Origin: Euperipatoides rowelli
Taxonomy: Eukaryota; Onychophora; Udeonychophora; Euonychophora; Peripatopsidae
DNA: 13,856 nucleotides
Reading direction: 5' to 3' (one strand)
Assembly: GCA_003024985.2 (NCBI GenBank)
Contig: PXIH01S0016618.1
Positions 1 through 8,941 of the stretch are shown one piece after another; within the stretch, counting starts at the first letter, position 1; the number at the start of each line of letters is the position of its first letter. The position numbers and the translations under genes are program-made. The notes below the pieces were generated by a model. That model was given only the letters and a program-made list of their open reading frames with translations, made no database searches and was not told where the DNA came from.

Positions 1-3000
1 AAATTATTACCTTGCTTATTACAAGATATGAATTCTATAACCACTGAAATATATCCCTATATAACCTTTTACTGGATATACGGTTATACACTCCTCTCTA
101 AAATGATATAAAGAATTTAAAAATGGGGAAAAACTAACTGTATTAAAAACTAACTAAGGAGAGAAAAAAACTTTATTATATTGTATATGTGTGGAGTTTT
201 TTTATTAATTTTTGTTAATAGTTAGTAAGACTTCCCAGATTGTTACTTGTCCTGTGATACATGAAAGAGTAACTGTTTCTTCCAGCAATTAATCTACTTA
301 CTCTATCTTCCTTAACAGAGTGGGCTAATCAGTAAGACTGTCCCAGAGGCAGTTGCTTTCTCAGATAAACCAAGCCGCAAGGGCGGCCTGAACAATTTAT
401 CTACCGAGCAACTCTGCAAAATTTATCAACTATAAGCTAGCAGCTTATCTAATAATAATAAAAATTATCCTGACATACACAGTCACAATATACTGACTTA
501 CCACCATATAACTATGCAGGAACAGGCTGAAATAGAAATACTAACAAAATATTATGAAAAATTTATTTATCAGATTGCTCTGAATATATTCAGTGTAATA
601 TATTGCTGACCAGTAGCTTCAAAGAGGGCCCAAACCTTGTATGAACAAGTCTTATTTTTCATCTAGTCAAGAGATAGATAGATTACCATACCCACTCATC
701 TGTCATACGCGCTCTAATGGAAAGGTTCAATTTGGCAAGAGCAAATTGTAGACAATAAGAAAATAATAATAAAAAAAAAAAATTGCTTATAAAAATAGAA
801 AGGATATTATTTCGTAAAAAAATAAGAAACTTGCTAGTTTTAAAAATGAAATTGTANTTTCATCTGAATTTTATTATGGAAAATATATTTAAGATTTTCA
901 TTGGCTGTTTGCTTTATAATATACAAGCTTAAAGAATCAAATATAGCAAATAATAATTCATTAAAAATTGCATATTAGAACTAATACACTTAAAACACAA
1001 TAAAACAATAATAAAAACAATATATCATTCCACATAAAGTAAATATTATAAAAAAGAAAAAAAAAAAAAAAAAATTACTAGAAATTATAGTTAAGAAAAA
1101 AATTATATGGATATTTATATGCCACCTCTGATTTACAGAAATATATATATAAATAATAAAAATAACTTACATTAGTTTTATACTTTTAATTTCTGTTATT
1201 TCCTCATTCTAGTTCTAACAGAAATATTGTGATAGCTGGCCTGATAAAAGTTCTAAGTGTTTGTAGAATAGGAGTGGTGTATGGATGTAAAAAATAGGAT
1301 AGCATAGCGAAGTTGGAAAAAAAAGTTATTATGAAGAACAGTTCGGCAAGTACAGATAGATTAGGAAAAATTGTTCACAAATATGGAAGAAAAGAGAGTG
1401 CCATGGACTTACCAGTCGTTACGAGGTGCGCTTATCTGAGGAGTTCTGTGGTTGAACTTTAGTCGGCTTTTGACAGTTTGTCAAAACAGGACAGGCCTTT
1501 CCTGTAAGCTTGTTGAAATTTTGTTAGACAAGCGAATAATATCGGAAGAGGACTGGAACTCTTGTGTCTAGATTCTGCTATATTCTGCTTAATTCAGTTT
1601 ATTTCAATGAAGTCTGAGAAATGAACTCTGCTTTTACAGTCTTCAGATATTCTAAGCAGCTGATCTAGAGTTGGTCTGGTAGACACTTCAGTCGGTGCGG
1701 TTATATCTGTTCTATGGCCAATTGAACTAGTAGATAATGTAGCCACATAACAGGAACACAGTGATTTTAGGGTCTTCTCAGCTGTTCTAGTCGTAGTGTA
1801 CAGTCAGGATCAACGCAGCAACATCCTAATTAAATTAAAGTTTAAGTTTTTATAATTTTTGAAAAAATATTATAATGCAGGCTTAGCCTAAACTTCACAA
1901 TAGGATCCAAAGATGAAAGGAATGTGCACCAATGAATATCGAGGTAAAATAAAAATGAATAAATTATTTATTATCTCTAAATTGAATTTACAATCCCCTG
2001 CTAATTGCTCATTTTAATGATGCTCGCTCTTAGGCTGTAAAGGGGAATCCCAGATTTACGGTACCATCCTGTATCTAGAACTTAGTGTTTATCTCCATGG
2101 GGGAGAACATGACTCATAGCAAATTTTAAAAAGTACAAATATTAAATATTAATCAGAAAAGGCATTTACAATATTAATATCCAAATTATTTATAAAAATA
2201 TCAGAGAAGGCACCAAAATAAACAATAATTGGGAAAAGAGCGAAGCTCTAAGTGTTATAATTCTAAAGATAATGAAAATGTGTTTTTATTGTTCTTTTAT
2301 GCAAGCGATCTCTCATTGTTTATTGTCTCTCCTCACAAACTTGAGTGTTAGCTTAAGCCGTCTAGCTTTGATTGGAGAGGAGCGTTAAAGTTTTAAACAT
2401 TAGAAGTTAGACAGGAGTAACTAGATTGTTACCCCAATTTCCGTGGTGGCTTAATAGTGGACTGTATTCCGCTACCTATTGTTCTTTTAAGGATTCTCTT
2501 ATTTTAAAAGAAAATTAAGTCTAGTCTTTTCTTTAAAACAAAAATGAACAAAAATACAATCGAGGTCTGTTTACAGACTTTGCATTATTATTAAATTTAC
2601 TATATTAATTTAGCTCTTTATGTGATTTCTTTAGAGAGAGCTTCAACAATTCTAAAACAATAAAAACACCAGTTTAATTTGTATATTGATTAACTAACAA
2701 TATATGGTACGGCATAACAAAACTTCTTATACAGTATAGTAGAATATGGTCATGTACAGTACATTAAATGATCTATAACTGATCTAGAATAGTAAATACA
2801 TTAATCCAATTTATACGAACAACAAAAATAATTGATTTTTTTCTGATTGTACATTAAGATCGAATCCATTAACACATAGTAAAAGAACTAGGCAATTTTT
2901 ATATTGAATAACATATTGTGAATATATTATATAGCAAAATAATGTTTGTAACTAGTTATGACAAACCATCGGACTTATTTTCATGATGATAAAAAAAACA

Positions 3001-3222
3001 ACATGTCAATATAATAATAATAATACCAATATTATAGATATTGATGACTAAACGAATGGCAGTTGACATATTTCTGAATGCCTAGCTATATTTCTTATTC
3101 AATTAGTCTAGTTGGACTCATCCTGATTTAAAAAAAAGACTACTTATTAGATGTAATAAAAAATGATCAAATATGATAAAAAAAGGTGTGTGTTTAGACT
3201 AATGTTGATTATATATATAAAA
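1..3222. other. A/T-rich noncoding DNA, no gene seen
   Basis: No reading frame of protein-like composition is visible on either strand. The stretch holds A-rich runs (for example 18 A at 1057-1074), short AAT and AT microsatellite patches (around 450-470, 1140-1160 and 3010-3026) and one undetermined base (n at 857). A small perfect hairpin lies at 432-448 (7-bp arms, 3-nt loop) and another at 2482-2512 (9-bp arms, 13-nt loop). The only compositional contrast is a GC-richer island at about 1395-1845, listed separately. It could be intergenic or intronic; the sequence does not decide. Confidence 0.7.
1395..1845. other. GC-enriched island, possible old solo LTR or unknown repeat
   Basis: This stretch stands out from its surroundings: for example 26 of 60 bases at 1441-1500 are G or C, while the flanks are strongly A/T. 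No open frame of useful length runs through it on either strand. Near its right end an ATTAAA polyadenylation-like hexamer follows the segment around 1800-1820, which is the kind of layout seen in an LTR R region. I found no convincing inverted TG...CA ends, primer-binding site or target duplication. A decayed repeat, an untranslated exon and a regulatory island are all possible. Confidence 0.25.
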
Positions 3223-3234
3223 ATATCTTAAGCT
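3223..3234. repeat. Target-site duplication, copy at the LINE 3' end
   Basis: The 12-mer ATATCTTAAGCT here is repeated exactly at 7915-7926. It abuts the A7 tail of the minus-strand LINE with one base between them. Position, length and perfect identity fit a target-site duplication made by target-primed reverse transcription. Confidence 0.8.
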
Positions 3235-3235
3235 A

Positions 3236-3242
3236 TTTTTTT
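3236..3242 (-). other. Short poly(A) tail of the LINE
   Basis: Seven T on the plus strand, hence A7 on the element strand, lie 27 nt past the AATAAA and one base from the 12-bp flanking repeat. This is where the 3' tail of a poly(A)-type LINE should be. The tail is short, which may reflect loss with age. Confidence 0.6.
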
Positions 3243-3269
3243 AGAAGGAATTGCACCTTTCAAGCATGA

Positions 3270-3275
3270 TTTATT
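3270..3275 (-). terminator. AATAAA polyadenylation signal of the LINE
   Basis: AATAAA on the minus strand lies 63 nt past the ORF2 stop and 27 nt before the A7 tail, a normal distance for a polyadenylation signal. The hexamer alone is common in A/T-rich DNA; its place between ORF2 and the flanking repeat gives the support. Confidence 0.6.
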
Positions 3276-3338
3276 GAAATATAATTAAACTATACTAATA
3301 GGTTTTAATAGATTAGGGTAGGTAAGAATTTGCAATAA

Positions 3339-3745
3339 TTAAGACAAAACATAATCAAAGTTTATATTATTCCAAATTTTCCTAAATTTGCTTTCTTCGC
3401 AGTAAATCTTTTCAAAGCTGTGAAACTTTTTTAATTGTTCAATGAAGAAGAACCAGTTATTTGACATCTTATTTTCGTATAGGTATAAGTTTCTTATCTT
3501 CCAAATTGAATACAGAAAAGAGAAAGTTATTTTTATCATATTTTTCCTAGATTTTATGATTTCTCCAATGTCATTAGTTAGTATTGGCTCCTTGTATTTT
3601 AATTTTCGTTAATTTTTCAAACTTATTTCTAGCAATGTAAAATGAGAACATTCGAACAAAAGGTGATTCATTGTTTCTACTTCTTGACAGAATATGCAAG
3701 AGTCTTCAAACTTGCAATTATATTTGTTTACAAGGATGTCTCTTA
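3339..3745 (-). pseudogene. LINE ORF2, C-terminal part with CCHC finger (zf-RVT-like)
   Basis: This frame follows the preceding ORF2 segment after a single frame change at about 3743-3746, where the upstream frame meets TAA. The first residues read VRDILVNK, like the segment that commonly precedes the C-terminal finger of LINE ORF2 proteins. A finger CIFC-x7-H-x4-C (CX2CX7HX4C) lies at 3698-3648, and HLLFEC is its recognisable end. A TAA interrupts the frame shortly after (about 3612-3610). The frame then stays open to a stop at 3341-3339 through LYSIWKIRN, an aromatic and basic segment often seen at the ORF2 C-terminus. In other LINEs this region binds nucleic acid and helps reverse transcription; that role is family knowledge. 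Confidence 0.75.
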
Positions 3746-4570
3746 CTGGAAGCTAGTGTATATATTCGTATATTCAGGTAAAATATCTTGATGGTAATGA
3801 GATGTTACCATGTTATAGTTAATGAGGGAGTTATCCAAAATGTAGAGTTCATCTGCCAAGTCCAAGTAATTGTGAAAAAGGTATGCCAATAATGGGAATT
3901 TAAAAATCGGAGGAGGTGTGTCCATGGGAATGACAGGGATCATATATCCAATCCGTTCGAGGTCTGAAATCATTTTAATCAGAGCATTGTATCTAATAGA
4001 AGAGAAGAGGTAATCTAAAGATTTCAGATTTAATCCACCTATCTCCCTAGGATAAATTAACTTTTTTGTTGAGATCAGAGATCTTTTGCCTTTCCAAATA
4101 CATTTGTTAAAAACAGACATAAATGAATTAACAAACTTTTTTGTAAATTTTATTGTGAGATACATAATAGTTACAGAATGGTATGATATATGTGTTTATA
4201 ATTCTGATTTTAAAGGGAATAGATATGAATTTTTCTTGAATCGATTTTTCAGCAATACATATTTTGTTATAAATGCTTGTTTGACAATATTTTCAAATTT
4301 ATTACCATAAAATGGAAATGGTAATCCTAGGAATATTTTTGGGAGCATGTTGTTGAAACCTTTAATAATTTCTTCAGTATATACGTAATAAGCATACGAT
4401 TTATTTTTATTAACTACAGCACCAGATTTTTGCACAAAATCAATAATTTCCAAAGCTGTTGTGAGTTTGTCCATGTCAGCACAGACCAGACATAAATCAT
4501 CTAAATAAAATAATACCTGGATGTTGCCTCTGGTGACACTAGAAAAAAACTCCTGCCATATTTTCTTCAA
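3743..4570 (-). pseudogene. LINE ORF2, reverse-transcriptase active site and thumb/C-terminal region
   Basis: One frame is open from about 4570 to 3743 apart from a TAA at 4198-4196. It holds the catalytic box YLDD (both aspartates, codons 4501-4499 and 4498-4496) inside QVLFYLDDLCLVCADMDKL. Next comes a helix ending SGAVVNKNKS, which matches the SGA-VN-KS element after the active site in many LINE polymerases. Further on IWKGKR, an IS-KKL-YP segment and PREIGGLNL form the block typical of the region after the polymerase thumb. The frame differs from that of the PQGSPL segment just upstream, so an indel lies at about 4588-4571. The usual variants at the active site are YADD and FADD, so the L of YLDD is less common. 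Product: RNA-templated DNA polymerase, here non-functional. Confidence 0.85.
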
Positions 4571-5340
4571 GATCTGTTATCAGAGCTATATATGTTGAAA
4601 AGTTTGGCGCTGAGTGGAGAACCTTGGGGAATTGATTTATTCACAATAAATGAATTTATCATTTTTCCTTTAAATTTGATTGACATACATCTATTAGTAA
4701 CATAGTTTATTAGACCCTTGGATAAATTAGACCTACCACAAAATTTTAAGATTCTAACAATTAGGTAGTCTATATTAACATTTGTGAATGCCTGCGATAA
4801 GTGTAGAAAGAAGATAATAGGATCTTAAAGTTTTTGTTTTTTTAGTCTTTAGGTTAGTTCTTGAATGATAAACATTGGAGAGTGGATTGATCTACTGTTA
4901 ACAGCAAACATGTATTTATTTCATTTATTGGCGATTAATTTATTAAATCTGTTGTTCAGTACTTTGGCGAATATTTTGAATTCAGAGTTTTCCACTGATA
5001 TGGGACTGATATTCAATAATTTTACAGCAGTTGGCTCATTGAATAGATCAGTTGCTTTGTTTATCAAGAACATAAATTCTTCATTTAAGTTTTTATTTGA
5101 ATAGTTTTCATTAATGAATATGTTGAATAGCCTATGCCACACTGGAAGAAACACATGATTGAACTTTCTGACCAGGAATATATTTATTGCATCTGGATCA
5201 GGAGGGGAGTTTTGATTGCTTTCTTGAATAGTCTGTGTTATCTCTTGCTTTGATATTTCAAAGTTATACTCATTAGTATCTTCAATTGCGAAGTCATTAA
5301 TATCAATCCTACTAGCTCTAAGTTCTTCATCATATAGGGC
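4571..5340 (-). pseudogene. LINE ORF2, reverse-transcriptase palm (N-terminal half)
   Basis: The protein reads in a single frame from about 5340 to 4571, with stops at 4923-4921 (TGA), about 4851-4849 and 4827-4825 (both TAA) and near 4569 (TGA). SPPDPDAIN corresponds to the RT domain-0 element (usually SPGPDGI). LLNISPISVENSEFKIFAK is the next core strand region, and the following LNNRFNK helix also fits. LSQAFTNVNIDYL aligns with the motif A segment (commonly DLSKAFDSVNHDLL), but the residue at the first catalytic aspartate is histidine (codon 4803-4801) and AFD reads AFT. SIPQGSPLSAKLFNIY (4635-4588) is motif B. Order and spacing fit a LINE polymerase. With the metal-binding aspartate gone, this copy would be dead even if the stops were ignored. 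Confidence 0.85.
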
Positions 5341-5761
5341 TAGTTTATTAGAATAGTTAACGTAAATAACGGTAAATTTCTTCAGCTATTTCTGCACCTT
5401 CAAGTGTTTTATCACCTGATACGATAAATTTGGCGTACTAGATTTGGCTTTCTTGAAAAATCTGTTAATATTTTATTGATTGAATTTTTGCTATTGATTA
5501 CAATCCTGAAATTTTTTATTTTCTTTAAATTATCATCCGTTTCATTTGATTTATTAAGTTAAATCTTAAGATTATCAACCAATGTAATTAACATCTGCAA
5601 TCTGAATCATCCTACCCAATGAAGCTATGTTATTCTTTAAATCTGAATTGAAGGCAGAATTATAATTACCAATCATTTTCAGCAAAGATTGTTTGAAACA
5701 GAAATATTATCCAGTTAGACTAAGTTGTTTATGAAACAAAGAGCAAGAAAAAGTGTACAAA
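5341..5761 (-). pseudogene. LINE ORF2, linker between endonuclease and reverse transcriptase
   Basis: This is the most damaged part of ORF2. Readable pieces lie in different frames: one runs from about 5700 to 5578 (begins CFKQSLLKMI, ends IADVNYIG, stop TGA). Another covers about 5570-5420 (includes KIKNFRIVINSKNSINKILTD). A short one reads EGAEIAEEIYRYLR near 5400. The pieces are rich in K, N, I and L and look helical, as this linker usually does in LINE ORF2 proteins. At least two frame changes and several stops separate the endonuclease frame from the polymerase frame. Confidence 0.55.
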
Positions 5762-6522
5762 TCATTGAAAAAGTCTATATAAAGTTTGATAGTGGGATGT
5801 AATATGGTGTGGAACCTTAAATATGAAACTAGAAGTGCTTTTTCGTATCACATTATTTTCAATAAGTAAATTTAAACAACAGTGATCAGATAAAGCAAAG
5901 TGATTAACATTAAATTTGATTAATTTTTGAAAATGTCCAAAAATGAATATGTAATCTATTTTATTAGAAGTTGAAAGAGTTATTCTTGTAGGAGTATTAT
6001 AAAATACTGTGTTTAAAGAAGCGTCAAAAAGATCATGTTGTAGCATAAACTAAATACACCATTATTTTCAATATTTTTGTAGTTAAGATCACCAGCTAAT
6101 ATCATCAAACCATCATAGTTCTCACACTTATCATACACTTCATTCAAAACCACTGCCACATTTGAAATCAAATTAGGTGCATAAATATTAATTAAACGGA
6201 TGGAATCACAACCAAACAATAGTTGTACAATTAGGATTCTAGGTGAAGAATAAATAAACCTAATATTTTTAATCAATGGGTGTTTGACAATTAATAGCGC
6301 AACACCTTTAGAGGAGGCAGGAGATATACCTTCGAATATACAATAATTATTTTTAAAATTTTCAAGGTTTATCTTACCTTCTCTCTTAATCTTTGTTTCT
6401 TGTAAGAAACCCAAAGTAATGTTATTGTTATCAAAATATTCCTTCAACACTTTCATTTTGGTATATTTATTAATGCCTTTGATGTTACATGAAAAAATCT
6501 TCAAATTAATGTTAGATAACAT
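5762..6522 (-). pseudogene. LINE ORF2, APE-type endonuclease domain
   Basis: ORF2 starts at ATG 6522, 83 bases after the ORF1 stop. The AP-endonuclease-like domain nicks target DNA and gives the primer for reverse transcription. The residues expected for catalysis are all visible: SCNIKGI (Asn13), LQETK (Glu42), NIYAPN (Tyr114) and AGDLNY (Asp145, Asn147). After a frame change at about 6040 come NKIDYIF (Asp) and ALSDHCC (Asp-His pair). Only that one indel breaks the domain; without it the frame runs to the stop at 5764-5762. Downstream lies the damaged linker. L1- and Jockey-type endonucleases share these motifs, so they do not by themselves give the clade. Confidence 0.9.
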
Positions 6523-6604
6523 AGATTAAAACCATCCCCTAGTATATAATGTTTTGTTTGGTGTGTCCTTTTTGGGAGATTGGGGTGTTATAAAAGTCTT
6601 TTAC

Positions 6605-7447
6605 CTATATTAATGGGTACTGTGTTGGCAATCGTTGATTTATTTTGGACTTGTTGTCAATAATTGTCGTATTTGTACCTTCTTTTTCAGTTATACGCAC
6701 AGGTTTAACAAATTCTTGTGTTTCAATAGTTTTGCAAGGAATGGCACTACAATTTTCATGGTTTCCAACAAACTAGACTTTACATTTGTAACATTTTTAT
6801 ATCTACATTCTTTTACTGAATGGCCTAGTCCATGACATCTAAAACACATAGGAATTCTGTCGCTAATTAACAACCATCCAGAGTTATCAACGTCCATTTG
6901 TACAAAGTGTAGAATGTCTTCTAATGTTTTATTTTTATATAATTTCAGCTTTGCATATGCAGATGTAGAGTAAAAAGAGCAATCACTTTGTATTGATTTT
7001 TTTGCAAATTTTACTGATGCTATGGTACCAGTCTTCTCCAAAATTTCTTTGACCACACATTTAGTTTTATCAAATGACAAATCAGTAATCTTGACAAGTG
7101 TCAGCTCATTTTCATCAATTCGAGGGCCTACACAATCTTGGGAGTAAAGTACTGTGTTTCCTTTAAACTTTGTAAAATCAGATCTGAAGAGTAGTGCTTC
7201 TTGGTCTGAATTAAATTTGATAAAAAACTGCTAACTTTCTTTGAAGGAAAAGTGTCTCTTAGATATTTTTTTGTTGTTTAAGGTCAATAATTACGTTAAA
7301 AATTTCTTCTTCAGTGATTTTGACAATCTCATCCGTTTCTGTTACTACTGCAAACACTAACGCAAAGTCTTCTAAAACTTTTGCTGCATTTAAGACAGTT
7401 TTACTCGACTTCTGGTAAAATCCAAGTGTAAGTTCATTATTATTCAT
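6605..7447 (-). pseudogene. LINE ORF1, RNA-binding protein with CCHC zinc knuckle
   Basis: ATG 7447 opens a 62-codon frame that ends at TAA 7261-7259. The protein continues one frame over, from 7260, with a TAG at 7233-7231, to the zinc knuckle. CFRCHGLGHSVKEC (6846-6805) is an exact CX2CX4HX4C knuckle, preceded by DRIPM as in many LINE and gag-like RNA-binding proteins. A second frame change follows. The last part reads in a third frame through FVGNHENC, possibly a degraded second knuckle in which a TAG (6775-6773) replaces the second cysteine. It then runs through a basic, threonine-rich tail to TAG 6607-6605. Total about 280 codons. ORF1 proteins coat the element RNA. The N-terminal half is acidic and helical and I do not recognise a fold in it. 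Confidence 0.8.
6805..6846 (-). other. CCHC zinc knuckle in LINE ORF1
   Basis: The 14 residues fit CX2CX4HX4C with Phe after the first Cys and two Gly before the His, the usual pattern of a retroelement zinc knuckle. This is the strongest identifying mark of ORF1. Confidence 0.9.
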
Positions 7448-7914
7448 TTTTGATAATTTTGCAAAAGTAGTTCTATATCACGAAAATCATTTTCCCGCCA
7501 TGACGGTTAAACTTGTAAAAACGATTATTCAAGTTAACCAATTGATCTTAAATTCTATAATTTCCTCAGAGCCAATTAAAATACAAGCTACAATTAGTGT
7601 ATTACTAGTATATCTAATCAAATAAAGGATAATCCGTAATATTTTAAGTAAAACAGGAAAGTTCAAAATTTTACCTTCGAAGTTTCTAAAGCGCCATCAA
7701 ATCAAATTTTCATTAAGTTATTCAAAAGTATTAATTATATCATATCTCCAAACTAATTTCAATAAGAAGTTTAAAGGGTGACTTTAAATATCAGTAAAGA
7801 CCAAAAAATAAGGTATGTATTCCAAATTTCAAATAAAAACTTGAATAAGAAGAAATATTTTTAGATCATGTAAAATTGAACGAGTTCTTCACGAGAGCAC
7901 ACATGCACAATCTC
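7448..7914 (-). promoter_or_regulatory. 5' UTR of the LINE, expected internal promoter
   Basis: These 467 bases lie between the right-hand copy of the 12-bp flanking repeat and the ORF1 ATG. Full-length LINEs carry an internal promoter here, but I see no motif I would name. The first bases on the element strand (from 7914) read GAGATTGTGCATGTGTGCTC and are richer in G and C than the rest. A tiny upstream frame (ATG at 7501, four codons, TGA) precedes ORF1. Its significance is unclear. Confidence 0.5.
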
Positions 7915-7926
7915 ATATCTTAAGCT
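7915..7926. repeat. Target-site duplication, copy at the LINE 5' end
   Basis: This is an exact copy of the 12-mer at 3223-3234 and marks the element's 5' boundary. On the element strand it is preceded by a run of A after TTAAT. That is compatible with a T-rich/A-rich nick of the kind APE-type LINE endonucleases prefer, and the true duplication may extend into the A run. Confidence 0.8.
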
Positions 7927-8178
7927 TTTTTATTAAAGAATGTGAACTTCCAATGTTTACAGTCTACTAAAGTGATGCTTAGTTGGATTTTTACTGGGTT
8001 TATGTCCAGGACTAGAAAAAGTCTATAAACAACAAAAAGCCAAAAAAAAAAAAAAAAAAAATTTTTTTGTCTGATTCTGATAACTTTCTTATAAAAACTA
8101 ATGTTATAAAATAAAAGCCGTTTCAACAACAAATTAATTGAGTCTGGTCAGTATTCATTGCGCTCTTGAAAATTCAAC
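7927..8178. other. Noncoding spacer with A20T7 tract
   Basis: A/T-rich DNA between the LINE and the next pseudogene. It contains a run of 20 A followed by 7 T (8042-8068), probably a simple repeat or old poly(A) scar. Just before the pseudogene ATG, TCAGT (8148-8152) resembles the arthropod initiator element. If it is an initiator it would give a leader of about 29 nt. That is weak on its own. Confidence 0.4.
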
Positions 8179-8941
8179 ATGACTGACCCAAACGCCTTGT
8201 ATGAAAAATTAAATAAAAAGATGCAAAAATTGGTCCGGAGTAGATGAAAAGATCTCTGCCAGCACTCAGCTTATAATTTAGGGAATCTCCAAAGTACCCT
8301 TAGTGTGAACGAATACCTGGAAGGAGAATCCAAGTGACGAGCTGGAATATGACTCCAAGAACAGCAGGCTACCCTTATCCGTGCTGATAAGGCTGAAGTA
8401 GCGTGGCGAGCCACAGCCCAATACAACAGGTTTGTAGTCTGCAGGGACCACATTTTTTTGCGATTTGAAAAGGGCTGCAACCAGTTTTCCTATGCTGCTC
8501 ATGCTAGATCAGAGAAAATGTTGCAGCACTGTATGCATCTTGGTGTGCCACATATCTCCTCTCAGGATACCAGGGGAACAAATACTGAATCTTTTAACAC
8601 CGCAAACAGAGAAGATTGTGCAGATTGACCTCACCCAAACTGAGGAAAAGGAATGTCAGACAAACTCCCCCGCTCTCGAGGAATGACCTAGGCCAACATC
8701 CAGGCTAGCCATGAGACAGAAACTCGAAAACAACGTCCACATTCAACCCACAATCACTCCAGAAAAGTAAAATAGTCAGGATCCAAAAAAAGCCTGAAGG
8801 TCCTTTGCACGGGAATGTAAAAAATGTCAGGGGAAAAAAGTTGTAACAATCAACAAGGGGATGCAGACAGGATCAGTGCGGGTAAAGCCCGGCAAGAGAC
8901 AACGAGAAGCCGATCTTAAGGTCATTAATAAGTGGAATAAA
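8179..8941 (+). pseudogene. Broken intronless frame of a helical protein with TQT-like motifs, family not recognised
   Basis: I do not recognise the protein. From ATG 8179 the frame reads MTDPNALYEKLNKKMQKLV and continues past TGA codons at 8245, 8335 and 8350. It includes LQEQQATLIRADKAEVAWRA and RFEKGCNQFSYAAHARSEKM, charged and helical like a coiled-coil protein. At about 8560-8575 the plausible protein moves to the next frame. It continues through LLTPQTEKIVQIDLTQTEEK, KECQTN, MRQKLENNVHIQPTITPEK, ECKKCQGKK and KGMQTGS to about 8941, where AATAAA occurs, crossing TGA 8684, TAA 8768 and TGA 8795. Three TQT-like sites (8627-8641, 8648-8662, 8855-8869) resemble the dynein light chain LC8 binding consensus [K/R]xTQT. 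GC content (29 of 60 at 8341-8400) is well above the surroundings. No intron is evident, so a decayed retrocopy is possible, but there is no clear poly(A) tail or flanking duplication. Confidence 0.5.

Larger units (their letters stand above)
3235..7914 (-). mobile_element. Near full-length non-LTR retrotransposon (LINE), decayed
   Basis: About 4.7 kb on the minus strand. Reading from its 5' end it has a 5' UTR (7914-7448), ORF1 with a CCHC zinc knuckle (7447-6605), ORF2 with APE-type endonuclease, linker, reverse transcriptase and a C-terminal CCHC finger (6522-3339), then a 3' UTR with AATAAA (3275-3270) and an A7 run (3242-3236). A perfect 12-bp direct repeat flanks it on both sides. LINEs move by nicking DNA with the ORF2 endonuclease and copying their RNA onto the nick. 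This copy cannot do so alone: both ORFs carry frameshifts and stops. The C-terminal GGL block, the finger spacing, the SGA-VN-KS sequence after the YLDD box and the ORF1 knuckle remind me of the L1/Tx1 group rather than Jockey or R1. That clade call is tentative and needs a reverse-transcriptase tree. Confidence 0.9.

Noticed and set aside
224-347. Direct repeat AGTAAGACT(G)TCCCAGA at 224-239 and 331-347
   Set aside because: Short, with an indel, and no structure between or around the copies; may be chance.
432-448. Small hairpin (7-bp arms) and a similar one at 2482-2512
   Set aside because: Expected by chance in 14 kb of A/T-rich DNA and no U-tract or gene context gives them a role.
4086-5104. 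Plus-strand frames of 74-79 codons inside the LINE
   Set aside because: Antisense to the well-supported reverse-transcriptase frames.
6743-6784. A second, intact zinc knuckle in ORF1
   Set aside because: Its second cysteine position is a stop codon and the His-Cys spacing is off; mentioned only as a degraded possibility.
8271-8502. Two overlapping minus-strand open frames (69-74 codons)
   Set aside because: They lie opposite the plus-strand pseudogene, whose frame extends much further on both sides with consistent composition; neither minus frame has a plausible continuation or family.
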